Assembly: GCF_030767025.1 (NCBI RefSeq)
Contig: NZ_JASITE010000003.1
Span: forward strand, 186,001-250,000
Source of the DNA: Nocardia sp. CC227C
GTDB lineage: Bacteria > Actinomycetota > Actinomycetes > Mycobacteriales > Mycobacteriaceae
Reading direction: 5' to 3'
Length of the DNA stretch: 64,000 bases
The notes below the pieces were generated by a model. The model searched no databases and was not told the DNA's origin. It saw only the letters and a program-made list of their open reading frames with translations. The translations under genes were made by a program, and so were the position numbers. Positions 8,901 through 17,420 of this stretch are shown piece after piece. Each line of letters opens with the position of its first letter. Position 1 is the first letter of the stretch.

Positions 8901-10601
8901 CTATCTCCGGGCGGCGAGGCTGTCGCGCAGTTCCCGCCGCAGCACCTTGCCGACCGGATTGCGCGGTAGCGCCTCGACGAGCTCGAGCCGTTCGGGCAGT
9001 TTGAACGAGGCCACGTCGAGCGCCCGCAGATGCGCCACCAGATCGGCCAGGGTGACCGTGGCTCCGGCGGCGGGAACCACGACGGCGCAGCATTTCTCAC
9101 CGAGCACCGGATCCGGGTAGCCGACCACGGCCACCTCCGCAACCCCGGGATGGTCGGTGAGCAGCCCCTCGATCTCGGCGGGCGCGATATTCATCCCGCC
9201 GCGAATAATGATCTCCTTCGCCCGGTCCACGAATCGCAGATATCTGCCGTCCTCGCCCGCGAGTTCGAAAACATCGCCGCTGCACAGGAATCCGTCGGCG
9301 TCGAAGGGATCCGCCGTAGCGGTGCCCGGGAGATAGCCTCCGAACACGGCCGGGCCGCGCAACCGCAGCTCACCCCGGCCGCCGGGCTCGGTCACCGTCT
9401 CACCGGTGGTGAGATCGACCAGTTTCACCGCCGTGCTCTCGGCGAGCCGGGTGGACCACCGCGTCCCGGGAGCCCCGTAGCGCGGCAGATGCTGGGCCCG
9501 CATGGTCGGATCCGGAATGTCGGCGGGCGCGCCGAGCAGGCATACGCCCTCATTGGAGCCGAAATAGTTCAGCACCTCGATCCCGAACTCCTCCTGCCAG
9601 CGGCGCACCACCCCCGGCGGCAGCGGCGCGCCGCCCGAGCCCACCCGTCGCAACGAGGTGAGATCGGTGCTCGCCCGCAGTGCGTCGTTCTGCACCAGCA
9701 TGGTGAGCAGCGCGGGCGGCATGCTGGTGTGGGTGACGCGGTGCCGGGCGATCTGCCCGAAGAACACCGGCAGGTCCAGCGGGTGGTGCTGCACCAGGTG
9801 TCCGCCCACCAGCAGCCACGGCAGGAACGAGCCAGCGAACCCCGCCATGTTCACCATGGGAAAAGGATTGAGCAACACCGCGTCCGGGGTGAGCTGGAGT
9901 CCGTCCTGCACACCGCGCGCCATGGCAAGCCAGTCCCCGTGACAGCGCGGCACGCCCTTGGGCGCGGCCTCGGTACCACTGGTCCAGCAGACGGTCACCC
10001 GGTCGTTGACCGTGACCGCCAGCCCGGATTCGTAGTCGCGCATCCGCTCTCGCGCCGCCGTGTCCGGCTCATCCAGACCGACAGCGCCGTGCGGCGCATC
10101 CGGCCCGAAGGCGAAGACGGTCCGCACCACCTCGGCCGCCTCGAGGGCGAGCTTCCGGTCGGCCAGCCGTCCCACGGTGACGACGGCGGTCGCGCCGGTG
10201 GCGGCCACGATGCCGGACAGTTCGTGCCGCCGGTACGAGACGGGCATCGGGGTGGCGACCGCGCCGAGCCGCCACAGCGCGAAGTACACGGCCGTCAGCG
10301 CCACCGAGTTCGGCAGCAGGACGGCGACCGTATCACCCTGCCGAACGCCGTGGGCGAACAGCGCACTCGCCAGATCGACGGTGTAGGAGTCGAATTCGCG
10401 CCACGAAAGGGTGCGCGGCGCGGCTCCGGTGAGGTCGGCCAGATTGGCCGGATCGCTGACGGCCGCCGCGTCGGGTGTCGCGTCGACCCGCCGCCGCAGG
10501 GCCTGCGGCAGCGTCTCCGGTTCCCACCACCCCCGGTCGAGGTAGTGGCGGACGGTCTCATCGGGGTGGCAGGTGAGGATGGGGCGGGGTGACTCGGACA
10601 T
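8901..10601 (-). CDS. AMP-forming acyl-CoA synthetase
   Basis: 566 residues from the ATG at 10601; an adjacent ATG at 10604 is closer to the AGGA ribosome-binding site. ANL-superfamily motifs are present: VTVCWTSGTEAAPKGVPRCH (P-loop, A3; near residue 188), NYFGSNEG (A5), GFLCSGDVFE (A7), RGGMNIAPAEIE (A8) and the A10 lysine in LPRNPVGKVLRREL. It activates a carboxylic acid as acyl-AMP and then acyl-CoA. In this operon it would feed the two thiolases. The substrate is not predictable. The frame stays open upstream, but that part antisenses the neighbour. Confidence 0.9.
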   Translation of the reverse strand: MSESPRPILTCHPDETVRHYLDRGWWEPETLPQALRRRVDATPDAAAVSDPANLADLTGAAPRTLSWREFDSYTVDLASALFAHGVRQGDTVAVLLPNSVALTAVYFALWRLGAVATPMPVSYRRHELSGIVAATGATAVVTVGRLADRKLALEAAEVVRTVFAFGPDAPHGAVGLDEPDTAARERMRDYESGLAVTVNDRVTVCWTSGTEAAPKGVPRCHGDWLAMARGVQDGLQLTPDAVLLNPFPMVNMAGFAGSFLPWLLVGGHLVQHHPLDLPVFFGQIARHRVTHTSMPPALLTMLVQNDALRASTDLTSLRRVGSGGAPLPPGVVRRWQEEFGIEVLNYFGSNEGVCLLGAPADIPDPTMRAQHLPRYGAPGTRWSTRLAESTAVKLVDLTTGETVTEPGGRGELRLRGPAVFGGYLPGTATADPFDADGFLCSGDVFELAGEDGRYLRFVDRAKEIIIRGGMNIAPAEIEGLLTDHPGVAEVAVVGYPDPVLGEKCCAVVVPAAGATVTLADLVAHLRALDVASFKLPERLELVEALPRNPVGKVLRRELRDSLAARR

Positions 10602-10627
10602 CATTGTTCCTGAGGTGGGAGTGGTGA

Positions 10628-11812
10628 TCAGTGGAGACGTCGCAGCACCATGGCCGCACCCAAACCGAGGGCGGCGGGAATGGTGACGAGCGCGAATTCG
10701 CCGTCGGTCCGGGCGAGTTCGTCGAGTGCCTGGGCGATGAGAATTCCTCCGGTCGCGCCGAGCGGATGGCCGACGGCGACCGCGCCGCCGTTCGGATTCA
10801 CCCGCGCCGGATCGAGCCCGAGTTCGCGGGTGAGCACCAGCGGCGTGACGGCGAAGGATTCGTTGACCTCCGCCACATCGAGGTCGGCGGCGCGGATACC
10901 GGCGCGGTCCAGTGCTTTCCGGGCGGCGGTGACCGGTGCGGTGAGCAGCGGGGAGCGGACGGCGGTCTGCGCGGTGCCGACGATCTGGGCGAGGGGTCGG
11001 CGGCCGAGGGTATCGGTGGCGGCGCGATTGCCGATGACGACCGCCGACGCGCCATCCGCCAATTGCGGTGCGGTCGCCAGGGTGTGCAGTCCCGCCGCCG
11101 GACGGGGAGCGTCCGGCAGGCGGCGTGCGACCCGTGCCCAGCCCGCGTCCTCGCCGAACAGTGCGGGCAGCGCTCCGAATTCGTCGGTGCCCGCACCGGG
11201 GCGCGCGCCCTCGTCTGCGTAGAGCAGTACGGTGCCGCCCTTGCGGGCCGGGATCACGGAGCGCGATACCGTGCTCGCGGCGGCTCGGCGATGCGAGGCC
11301 ACCGCGTAGGAATCGAGTTCGGCGCGGCCGATCCCGTACCCGGCGGCGGTCAGATCCGCGGAGACGCCGATGGTCACGAACCCGGTGCGTTCGCCCAGAT
11401 CCGCATCGGTGGCGATGGCGGGCCGGTCCGAGAGCATCGGCACCCGCGACATCGACTCGACCCCGCCCGCCACGATCACATCGGCGAATCCGGCCGCCAC
11501 CCGTGCCGCCGCGCTCTCGATGGCGTCCAGTCCGGAACAGCACAGGCGCGACACCGCCCCGCCCGGCACGGAATCCGGCCATCCGGACCACAATTGGGCG
11601 GCCCGGGCGATGTCTCCGGCCTGCTCACCCGTCGCGGTGCTGACGCCGACGAGCACATCGTCCACCACTTCCGGTGGGCAGCAGCGATGTTCGAGCGCCG
11701 TCAGCAACTGGCCGAACAGCTCGTACGGTGGCAGCTCGGCGAGGGTGCCCCCGGTGCGACGCACCCGCCCGCGCGGCAGCCGCACCGCGTCGTAGATGTA
11801 GGCGTCAGCCAC
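10628..11812 (-). CDS. FadA/AtoB-type thiolase lacking the second catalytic Cys
   Basis: 394 residues with a GTG start. The acyl-accepting Cys is in SRLCCSGLDAIES (about residue 91). NESF replaces NEAF, and GGAVAVGHPLGATG supplies the catalytic His. At the C-terminus the usual CxGGGxG is replaced by TIPAALGLGAA, so the proton-shuttling cysteine is a proline. That could mean altered chemistry or substrate. An 'acetyl-CoA acetyltransferase' label would therefore be unsafe. It lies between the LLM oxidoreductase (113-base gap) and the ligase (26-base gap). Confidence 0.85.
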   Translation of the reverse strand: MADAYIYDAVRLPRGRVRRTGGTLAELPPYELFGQLLTALEHRCCPPEVVDDVLVGVSTATGEQAGDIARAAQLWSGWPDSVPGGAVSRLCCSGLDAIESAAARVAAGFADVIVAGGVESMSRVPMLSDRPAIATDADLGERTGFVTIGVSADLTAAGYGIGRAELDSYAVASHRRAAASTVSRSVIPARKGGTVLLYADEGARPGAGTDEFGALPALFGEDAGWARVARRLPDAPRPAAGLHTLATAPQLADGASAVVIGNRAATDTLGRRPLAQIVGTAQTAVRSPLLTAPVTAARKALDRAGIRAADLDVAEVNESFAVTPLVLTRELGLDPARVNPNGGAVAVGHPLGATGGILIAQALDELARTDGEFALVTIPAALGLGAAMVLRRLH

Positions 11813-11925
11813 GGGCCACCGCCCGCGTGACGACCGCCGCAGCGTGGAGCGGCTGCTCCGCGGCTACCGCGCCCGGCCGTGAGCCAGTGGACAGCGTCCC
11901 GGCGTCTGCCGGTATCGAGCCGGTG

Positions 11926-12906
11926 TCACACATCCTTCACCTCCGTGAGGATTTCGAGGGTGCGCAGGCCCGCCGGGTCCTCGGCGGTGGTGACCGGGAC
12001 GATGACCACCTCGTCGGCTCCGGCGCGCCGGTAGGCGGCGATGCGCTCGGCCAGCGTGTCCCGGTCGCCGAACGCGCCCACCGCGTCGGCGAGCCCCGTG
12101 GGCACGGCGGCCGCCAGGTCGCGTGGATGCGCACCGGAATGGGCCAGGCGTACGGGCTCCCCGAATCCGGCGGCGGTGAACATGGCGTCGTAGCCGGGCG
12201 CGCGCAGGTAGGACACCAGGCCACGGCGCACGCTGTCGTAGACCTCCGGTGTGGGGTCGGCGGCGGCCGTCACCCAGACGGACAGTGCGGGGCGGGGCCG
12301 TCCGGCGCGGGCGGAGTAGGTGCCCAATGCCTCGGCGCAGCGGGAAACCTGTTCGGGTGTCACGAGATTGAGTACCGCGCGGTCGGCGGTGCGCGCGGCG
12401 GCCGTCAGGGCGCGGTCGCCGAAGGCCGCGACGGTCAGCTCGCATTTCGGGGCGGGCAGGCGCAACCGATATCCGTGCGTGTTCTCGGTTTTCCCGTCGA
12501 AGTCCACCTTCGCGCCGTCCGCGAAACCGCGAACGATTCGTGCCGACTCCTCCAGATGCCTTGCGGTGCTGCGTCTTTCCCGACCGTGCCAGTCCCGCAC
12601 CACCACGGTGCTGGAGGTGCCGAGCGCGATCCCGACCCGCCGCCCGGTCAGCGCGGCCACACTGGCCGCGCCCATGGCGATGGTCGCCGGACTGCGCACG
12701 TCCACCGCCAGCGGTCCGATGCACAGCGGAATCCGTCCCGGTGCCGTGCCGATCGCGGTGGCCAGCGCGAAGGCGTCGAAGGTTGCCATCTCGCCCACCC
12801 ACAGCCGTCGGTAGCCGAGCTTGTCGGCGGTCTCGGCCACCCGCAGCGCGTCCATGGGGTCGCGGTCCTGCCAATACGGCAGGCTGACACTGAGTCTGGT
12901 GTTCAT
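11926..12906 (-). CDS. LLM-class flavin/F420-dependent oxidoreductase
   Basis: 326 residues. It is a luciferase-like TIM barrel: LGYRRLWVGEM near residue 30, ALTGRRVGIALGTSS near residue 85, SARIVRGFADG and the closing VVIVPVTTAEDPAGLRTLEIL. In actinomycetes this family often uses F420; the cofactor cannot be proven here. Its ATG overlaps the stop of the dioxygenase gene (ATGA), so the two are translationally coupled and probably act on successive intermediates. Confidence 0.87.
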   Translation of the reverse strand: MNTRLSVSLPYWQDRDPMDALRVAETADKLGYRRLWVGEMATFDAFALATAIGTAPGRIPLCIGPLAVDVRSPATIAMGAASVAALTGRRVGIALGTSSTVVVRDWHGRERRSTARHLEESARIVRGFADGAKVDFDGKTENTHGYRLRLPAPKCELTVAAFGDRALTAAARTADRAVLNLVTPEQVSRCAEALGTYSARAGRPRPALSVWVTAAADPTPEVYDSVRRGLVSYLRAPGYDAMFTAAGFGEPVRLAHSGAHPRDLAAAVPTGLADAVGAFGDRDTLAERIAAYRRAGADEVVIVPVTTAEDPAGLRTLEILTEVKDV

Positions 12907-14363
12907 GCGACCGGCCGCGCCGCCGCGCGCATGCGTTCCCCGCTCACCCAGGTGGCGTGGAAGCCCAGCGGCACCCGCACCGGCAGCCCGAGCCGGCAGA
13001 CCGGACCGGCCGCGAGATCGGCGGCGTCGAAGATCCACACCTCGCCGAGTCCGGTGTGCGCATTGTGCGCGAACATGGTGAGCCAGGCGTCGTCCTCCCC
13101 GTCGCCATCCGCGCGCGGCACCACGGTCAGCTCACTGCCGAAGATCCCGTCGCCGAAGGGCTGGGTGTGCTTGGCTCCGGTCAGCACGTCGTACTTGATC
13201 ACCGCGTCGAACAGCATGGTGCGGTCCACCGACAGCCGCATCTGGTACGACCAGCGGCCGCGCCGCCCGGTCAGTCCCTGATCGATGGCGGGGAATTCGG
13301 TGTTCACGTCGTCGAGCGGCTCCTCGACGGTCGCGCCGGTCGCCAGATTGAACCGGTACCGGTACAGCGTCGCCTCGGGCCGCAGATACGCCAGCAGCTG
13401 CGCGAGCGGATGCGTCCGGTCCGACGCCGGGCTGGGCCGCGCCACCCGGCACGCCACCATGACGATCTCGTCGCCGTCCTCCCAGGCATTGACGGTGTGA
13501 TAGATGTAGCCCGGCTTCGCCTCGAACCATCGCACCCGCGCGCCGTCCCCGCGGCGCGGCAGCACCGCGAAGCGCGAAGGCAATTCGCGATCGAAGAAAA
13601 GCTTGAACCGTCCCGCCGCCGCGGCGCGCGGATCGTTGTACAGCGGCAGGTCCATGAGAATCGACCAGTTCTCGGTGATCGCCATATCGTGCGGCAGTCG
13701 CGGTCCCGGCAGTTCGATTCCGGTGTAGTGGGTGACCTGCCCCGACGGGTCCGCGACGCCGTACCGCAGGTAGGGCGCGTGGATTCCGTAGTCGAAGAAC
13801 ACGAACTCCTCGGTGCGCTCGTCGACCTTCGCGTGCGCCGACACCTCGCCCGGTAGCGTGCCGCCGAACTCGTCCGTGCCGCGCGTCTCCAACGTGATCG
13901 GGTCCACCGCATAGGGTTTGCCCGCCCGATACCACAGCGCCAGCAGGTTCCCGTGGTGGAACACCACATCGGTATTCGCCGAGTTGCGCTCCCGCCGATC
14001 CCCGGCCGGGTTGCCCTCCCACGGCTCGATCACCCCGCGCCACAGGGCGGTTCCCGCCGCTCGCTCGGCCTCGAATTCCCGGGTCCGCACATAGCGATTG
14101 CGATAGGTGGCCTTCCCGCCGTCGAAATGCACCGCATGCAGCATCCCGTCCCCGTCGAACCAGTGGTAGCGCCCCAGCGGGGCGAACTGCGGGTTCGGCC
14201 CGTTGCGCACATACACACCGTCGAGGTCGGCGGGCAGTTCCCCGGCCAGCACCGGCAAGTCGGTCGCGGTGACCTCCTCGGCCGTGGGCGCGTACGGACC
14301 TTCGAGATAGGGATTCGCCAGGGCCTCGGCGGCCGGTGCGATGAGTTCTTCCCTGAGCGTCAT
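12903..14363 (-). CDS. Carotenoid/stilbene-cleaving dioxygenase family protein
   Basis: 486 residues from ATG 14363, preceded by GGAGG. These enzymes split a C=C bond with O2 at a non-haem Fe(II) held by four histidines. Candidates for all four are visible in order: EVSAHAKVDE, RLPHDMAITEN, YIYHTVNAWEDGD and the C-terminal VPLGFHATWV. VYVRNGPNPQF near residue 50 and HWFDGDGMLHAV are family signatures. It is the first gene of the operon downstream of the HxlR regulator, next to a perfect inverted repeat. The substrate (carotenoid, apocarotenoid or stilbene) is unknown. Confidence 0.92.
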   Translation of the reverse strand: MTLREELIAPAAEALANPYLEGPYAPTAEEVTATDLPVLAGELPADLDGVYVRNGPNPQFAPLGRYHWFDGDGMLHAVHFDGGKATYRNRYVRTREFEAERAAGTALWRGVIEPWEGNPAGDRRERNSANTDVVFHHGNLLALWYRAGKPYAVDPITLETRGTDEFGGTLPGEVSAHAKVDERTEEFVFFDYGIHAPYLRYGVADPSGQVTHYTGIELPGPRLPHDMAITENWSILMDLPLYNDPRAAAAGRFKLFFDRELPSRFAVLPRRGDGARVRWFEAKPGYIYHTVNAWEDGDEIVMVACRVARPSPASDRTHPLAQLLAYLRPEATLYRYRFNLATGATVEEPLDDVNTEFPAIDQGLTGRRGRWSYQMRLSVDRTMLFDAVIKYDVLTGAKHTQPFGDGIFGSELTVVPRADGDGEDDAWLTMFAHNAHTGLGEVWIFDAADLAAGPVCRLGLPVRVPLGFHATWVSGERMRAAARPVA

Positions 14364-14399
14364 GGGAGTGCCTCCGAATGCGGCCGGGTAGTCCCGTCC

Positions 14400-14430
14400 G
14401 CGTATCACTACAGTTAATGAAGTGATACGC
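14400..14430. promoter_or_regulatory. Perfect inverted repeat, candidate HxlR operator
   Basis: GCGTATCACT (14400-14409) and AGTGATACGC (14421-14430) form a perfect 10-bp inverted repeat with an 11-base spacer. It lies in the 70-base gap between the regulator stop (14434) and the dioxygenase start (14363), about 37 bases upstream of the latter. Position and symmetry fit the operator of a dimeric winged-helix regulator controlling the catabolic genes. Confidence 0.65.
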
Positions 14431-14433
14431 GTC

Positions 14434-15342
14434 TCACTCTTCCGTGTCAACCCCCGGCAAGGGCTCGAAACGCACGGCCGTGCGCCCCAGCCGCGCTTCG
14501 CACCCTCGACAGCGCAGCGCGGGCAGCAGCGTCTCCCCGCAGTCCAGATGCCGTATCCGGATCCCGGATTCGGGCCCCTCCGGATGCGCCAGATCCGCCC
14601 AGGCCAGCAGAAACGCGAACACCCCGAACAGGCCCCGCCCGCGCGGCGTCAGCCGGTACTCCCGCCCGCCCGCGTCCTCGGGCCGCCACAGCACCCCCGC
14701 CTCGCACAATCGGGTCAGTCGCTCGGTCAACGTGGTCGGCGACATTCGCAGCACGTCCCGGAACTCCCCGAAGCGCCGCACCCCCGCCAGCGCCAACCCG
14801 GTCACCGCGGCACTCCAGCGGTCCCCGATGGCCTGCATGATCTCGTCGAACCGCACATCCCCCCGTGCTCCGACGGCGCCCCGCGAGGACCGCCGCCGCC
14901 CGGAGGTCAACTGCCACAGCGCATCCCCGGCCAGCTCGACCGCCGTATCGTGAGTGGTGACCCCGCGCCCGCACCCGTGGCACATGAGCATCGGCGGCCC
15001 CCGATGTCCGCAGGCCCCGTGCACGAACTCCGGCAGCCGCGCCCCCTCCTCGGTCCACTCCCGCTGCCACGCCCACACGCACACCAGAATCTCCCAGGTG
15101 GCGAGCCCGAGCTCGGTCAGCCGGTACTCGTACCGATCCACCGTCCCCGCCCGCGGCACCCGCGCCAGCACCCCGGCATCGACCAGCGCGCCGAGCCGTG
15201 CGGTCAGCACCGCGGGCGGGGCTCCCGTGTAGTCGAGCCACTGGTTGAATCGGCGCGCCCGCTGCGTGAAGGCGTATCGCAGGATCGTCAGCGTCAGCCG
15301 ATCACCGAGTAGATCGAAGGTCGCAGCCACCGGATTGCTCAC
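14434..15342 (-). CDS. Tandem HxlR-type transcriptional regulator
   Basis: 302 residues made of two HxlR winged helices in one chain. Half 1 (about 1-140) has AVLTARLGALVDAGVLARV and the wing RYEYRLTELG. Half 2 (about 160-302) has TLTERLTRLCEAGVLWRPE and REYRLTPRGRGLFGV. Each is followed by a Cys-pair ribbon (MLMCHGCGRG; LRCRGCEARLG). Normal HxlR proteins are about 110-150 residues and dimerise, so this looks like a covalent dimer. It is upstream of, and on the same strand as, the dioxygenase operon. Confidence 0.88.
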   Translation of the reverse strand: MSNPVAATFDLLGDRLTLTILRYAFTQRARRFNQWLDYTGAPPAVLTARLGALVDAGVLARVPRAGTVDRYEYRLTELGLATWEILVCVWAWQREWTEEGARLPEFVHGACGHRGPPMLMCHGCGRGVTTHDTAVELAGDALWQLTSGRRRSSRGAVGARGDVRFDEIMQAIGDRWSAAVTGLALAGVRRFGEFRDVLRMSPTTLTERLTRLCEAGVLWRPEDAGGREYRLTPRGRGLFGVFAFLLAWADLAHPEGPESGIRIRHLDCGETLLPALRCRGCEARLGRTAVRFEPLPGVDTEE

Positions 15343-15352
15343 CGGTCAACGG

Positions 15353-15376
15353 TAACAGTTGCGATTCGTTAACTGT
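15353..15376. promoter_or_regulatory. Inverted repeat upstream of the HxlR gene
   Basis: ACAGTT (15355-15360) and AACTGT (15371-15376) form a 6-bp inverted repeat, with an internal GTTAAC palindrome, 13 bases upstream of the regulator ATG in the divergent gap to the WXG100 gene. ACAGTTAA also occurs in the spacer of the 14400-14430 repeat, so an autoregulatory site is possible. Confidence 0.35.
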
Positions 15377-15554
15377 ACTAACTGGAGTGAGGGCGGGGTG
15401 GGGGACCGCGCCGGTCATGCCGGTTCGCCCGTCGTCCACCACTTGTTCAAGTTCGGGATACGAACGATTCGCTCTTGGCTGCCAACGTCTTCGGAGTACG
15501 AGTCGAGCGGGGGAGCAGCCGGGCGCCCACGCCAGCATGAGAGGAGTGGAGTCC

Positions 15555-15875
15555 ATGTCGCAACCCCTCGACTTGGAGGCTTACGAGGATCTGCTGCGCA
15601 AGGCCGCGCTGGCGACGGGCGAAGTGCGGGATCGGGTGGACACCGTACTGACCACGTTGCAAGGCGCGCTGAGCGGCCGTGGGGCGCCCTGGGGCGACGA
15701 CCAGATCGGTGACCAGTTCACTCAGGGCGAGGACGGCTATTTCGAGACCCGCAAGGACTTCTTCGAGAGCCTGACCAACATCCGTACCACCTTCGCGAAC
15801 TTCTCCACGGGCCAGACCGAGGCGGCCGACAAGTTGGAAGCACAGGAACTGGCCAACCGCGATACCTTCCGGTGA
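15555..15875 (+). CDS. WXG100-family protein (cassette 1)
   Basis: 106 residues from ATG 15555, preceded by GGAGTGGAG. Two amphipathic helices flank the turn APWGDDQIGDQF (about residues 45-56), the WxG hairpin of ESAT-6-like proteins, which are type VII secretion substrates or export partners. No YxxxD/E signal is obvious. It opens a WXG100 / YbaB-like / giant-protein cassette repeated downstream; the paralogue at 44146 has the matching AWGDDKFGAQF. It probably pairs with or helps export the giant protein. Confidence 0.82.
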   Translation: MSQPLDLEAYEDLLRKAALATGEVRDRVDTVLTTLQGALSGRGAPWGDDQIGDQFTQGEDGYFETRKDFFESLTNIRTTFANFSTGQTEAADKLEAQELANRDTFR

Positions 15876-15885
15876 CCGGGAAGTG

Positions 15886-16446
15886 ATGCGCCCCATGGTG
15901 AATGAACAAGCGCGTGCGGAAATGCTCTCCGTCCTGGGCGATGTGCGGGAGCAACTGCGAATGATCGCTCGGATGCAGCAGGACCGGGCGCGGCTCACCG
16001 CGAGCGCCAGTGTGCGCAACAAGCGGGTGACCGTCACGGTCAATGCCGACGGCGTGGTAGTCGAGACGAAGTTCGGTCCGGGAATCGATGAACTCGGATA
16101 CGGCGAGATCGCCCGTGCCGTCACCGAAGCGGCCCAGCAGGCTGCGGCCGAGGTGGCACGACGGGGTAGCGATCTGCTGGCCCCGCTGCACGACCAGCGG
16201 GCGCGTCTGCCCAAGCTCACGGATCTGATCGAGGGCATGCCCGATATCGCCGATGAGGTCCCCACGCCGATGCCCGCGCCGCTCACCAAGCCCGATGGGA
16301 CCGAGACGGATGATCCCGTGTCCGCCGAGGGCGGCACGGTCTCGGCGGATGCCGATGATGCCCAGCCCGTAATGCTTTTCACCGATGTGGAGTCGCGCGA
16401 TCACGACCGCAAGCCCGCGCACGGGGTCACCGAATCCAGCTGGTGA
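15886..16446 (+). CDS. YbaB/EbfC-like protein (cassette 1)
   Basis: 186 residues from ATG 15886 (GTG 15883 and ATG 15895 are alternatives). The core (about 5-110) has the YbaB arrangement: a long helix (QLRMIARMQQDRARLTASAS), strands KRVTVTVNADGVVVETKF, then a helix rich in Ala. A Pro/Asp-rich linker leads to the C-terminus HGVTESSW. YbaB proteins are dimeric nucleoid-associated proteins. Here, next to WXG100 and a giant effector, a chaperone-like role is equally possible. The giant gene starts 17 bases later. Confidence 0.82.
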   Translation: MRPMVNEQARAEMLSVLGDVREQLRMIARMQQDRARLTASASVRNKRVTVTVNADGVVVETKFGPGIDELGYGEIARAVTEAAQQAAAEVARRGSDLLAPLHDQRARLPKLTDLIEGMPDIADEVPTPMPAPLTKPDGTETDDPVSAEGGTVSADADDAQPVMLFTDVESRDHDRKPAHGVTESSW

Positions 16447-16463
16447 CCGCGGGGTAGTCGCAA

Positions 16464-17420
16464 ATGGGTGATATTCCCGGCTATTTGAAATGGCTGGAGT
16501 GGGTAGCCGGGTCGGAGTGGCCGCATGGCGACGAGGACGGCATGTGGGCGCTGGCCGACGACTGGCGCGCGGCAGCGGAAGGTATCCGCGAACTCCTGCC
16601 GTACCTCGATGACGCCAAGAGCGCGACCTTCGCCGCCTACCCGGTAGGTGAGGGCTCCGAGGAGATGCGCAAGCTGTTCGACAGCCTGCGCGTCGGTGAC
16701 GGCTCCTTGGAGAAAATGGCGGAGGCGTTCGAGAACCTGGCTCTCGCGGCGGACGATGTCGGAACCGAAATCGACTACGCGAAGTTGTTGATGATCACGT
16801 CGCTGGCCCTGCTGGCAGCCGAGATCGCGGCGGCGTGGATCTTCCCTCCGACCGCGCCCGCGGTGTCGGCTGCGGCCATCACCGTGACGCGCTTCGGAAT
16901 TCGCGCTATCGCCATGCGACTGATGTCGGCGGTGGCGCGGCGGGTCGCCGGTATGCACACCATCCTGCGGTTCGTGGCCAGGCATGTGGCCATCGACTTC
17001 GCCATCGGTGTGGGCCAGGAGGTGGGGATCCAGGCCTATCAGATGTCCCAGGACCATCGCCGGGATATGAATTGGGGCCAGGTGGTCGTGACGGCCGTCA
17101 GCTCCGGTGCCGGTGGCGCGGCGGCCGGGCCGATCGGCGACAAGGTGGGCGACTGGCTCGGCAATCGGATGAAGCCGTGGATGTCGGGTGCCCTCACCGG
17201 TGCGACCGCGGGTCTGGTGGGTGGCACCGTCGGAGTCTATGCGGGTGCGGGGACTCAGCTCGCCCTCGATCTGACTGTCTACGACAAGAGTTGGGACGAG
17301 GCGTGGGGGAACTTCAAGAACTCCGCGTCCGATTGGAACGCCATCCTGGGCGGCGCGGCGCCAGCGGGTGTGCTGAGCGGTGCGATGACGGGCGCCAGCA
17401 AGGCCGCGGCAACGCAGTAC
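16464..17420 (+). other. Giant 1: WXG100-like N-terminal and hydrophobic region
   Basis: Residues 1-319. LKWLEWVAGSEWPHGDED opens the protein and matches the opening of giant 2 (LEWLEWVAGTDWPHGNED). About 90 residues of helices follow, then a hydrophobic stretch (LLMITSLALLAAEIAAAWIF, about 111-130) and Gly/Ala-rich segments (AGGAAAGPIGDKVGDW). This arrangement is known from N-termini of actinobacterial WXG100-linked toxins; the hydrophobic part could insert in a membrane or form the export-competent helical bundle. Confidence 0.75.

Noticed and set aside
8893..9093. 5' extension of the SCP2-type thiolase to 473 codons
   Set aside because: Thiolase similarity starts at ATG 8892, and the extension lies inside the acyl-CoA synthetase coding region.
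10605..11591. 5' extension of the acyl-CoA synthetase frame to 896 codons
   Set aside because: The extension is Arg-rich, antisense-like in composition and overlaps the thiolase frame. ANL homology begins at the ATG pair 10601/10604.
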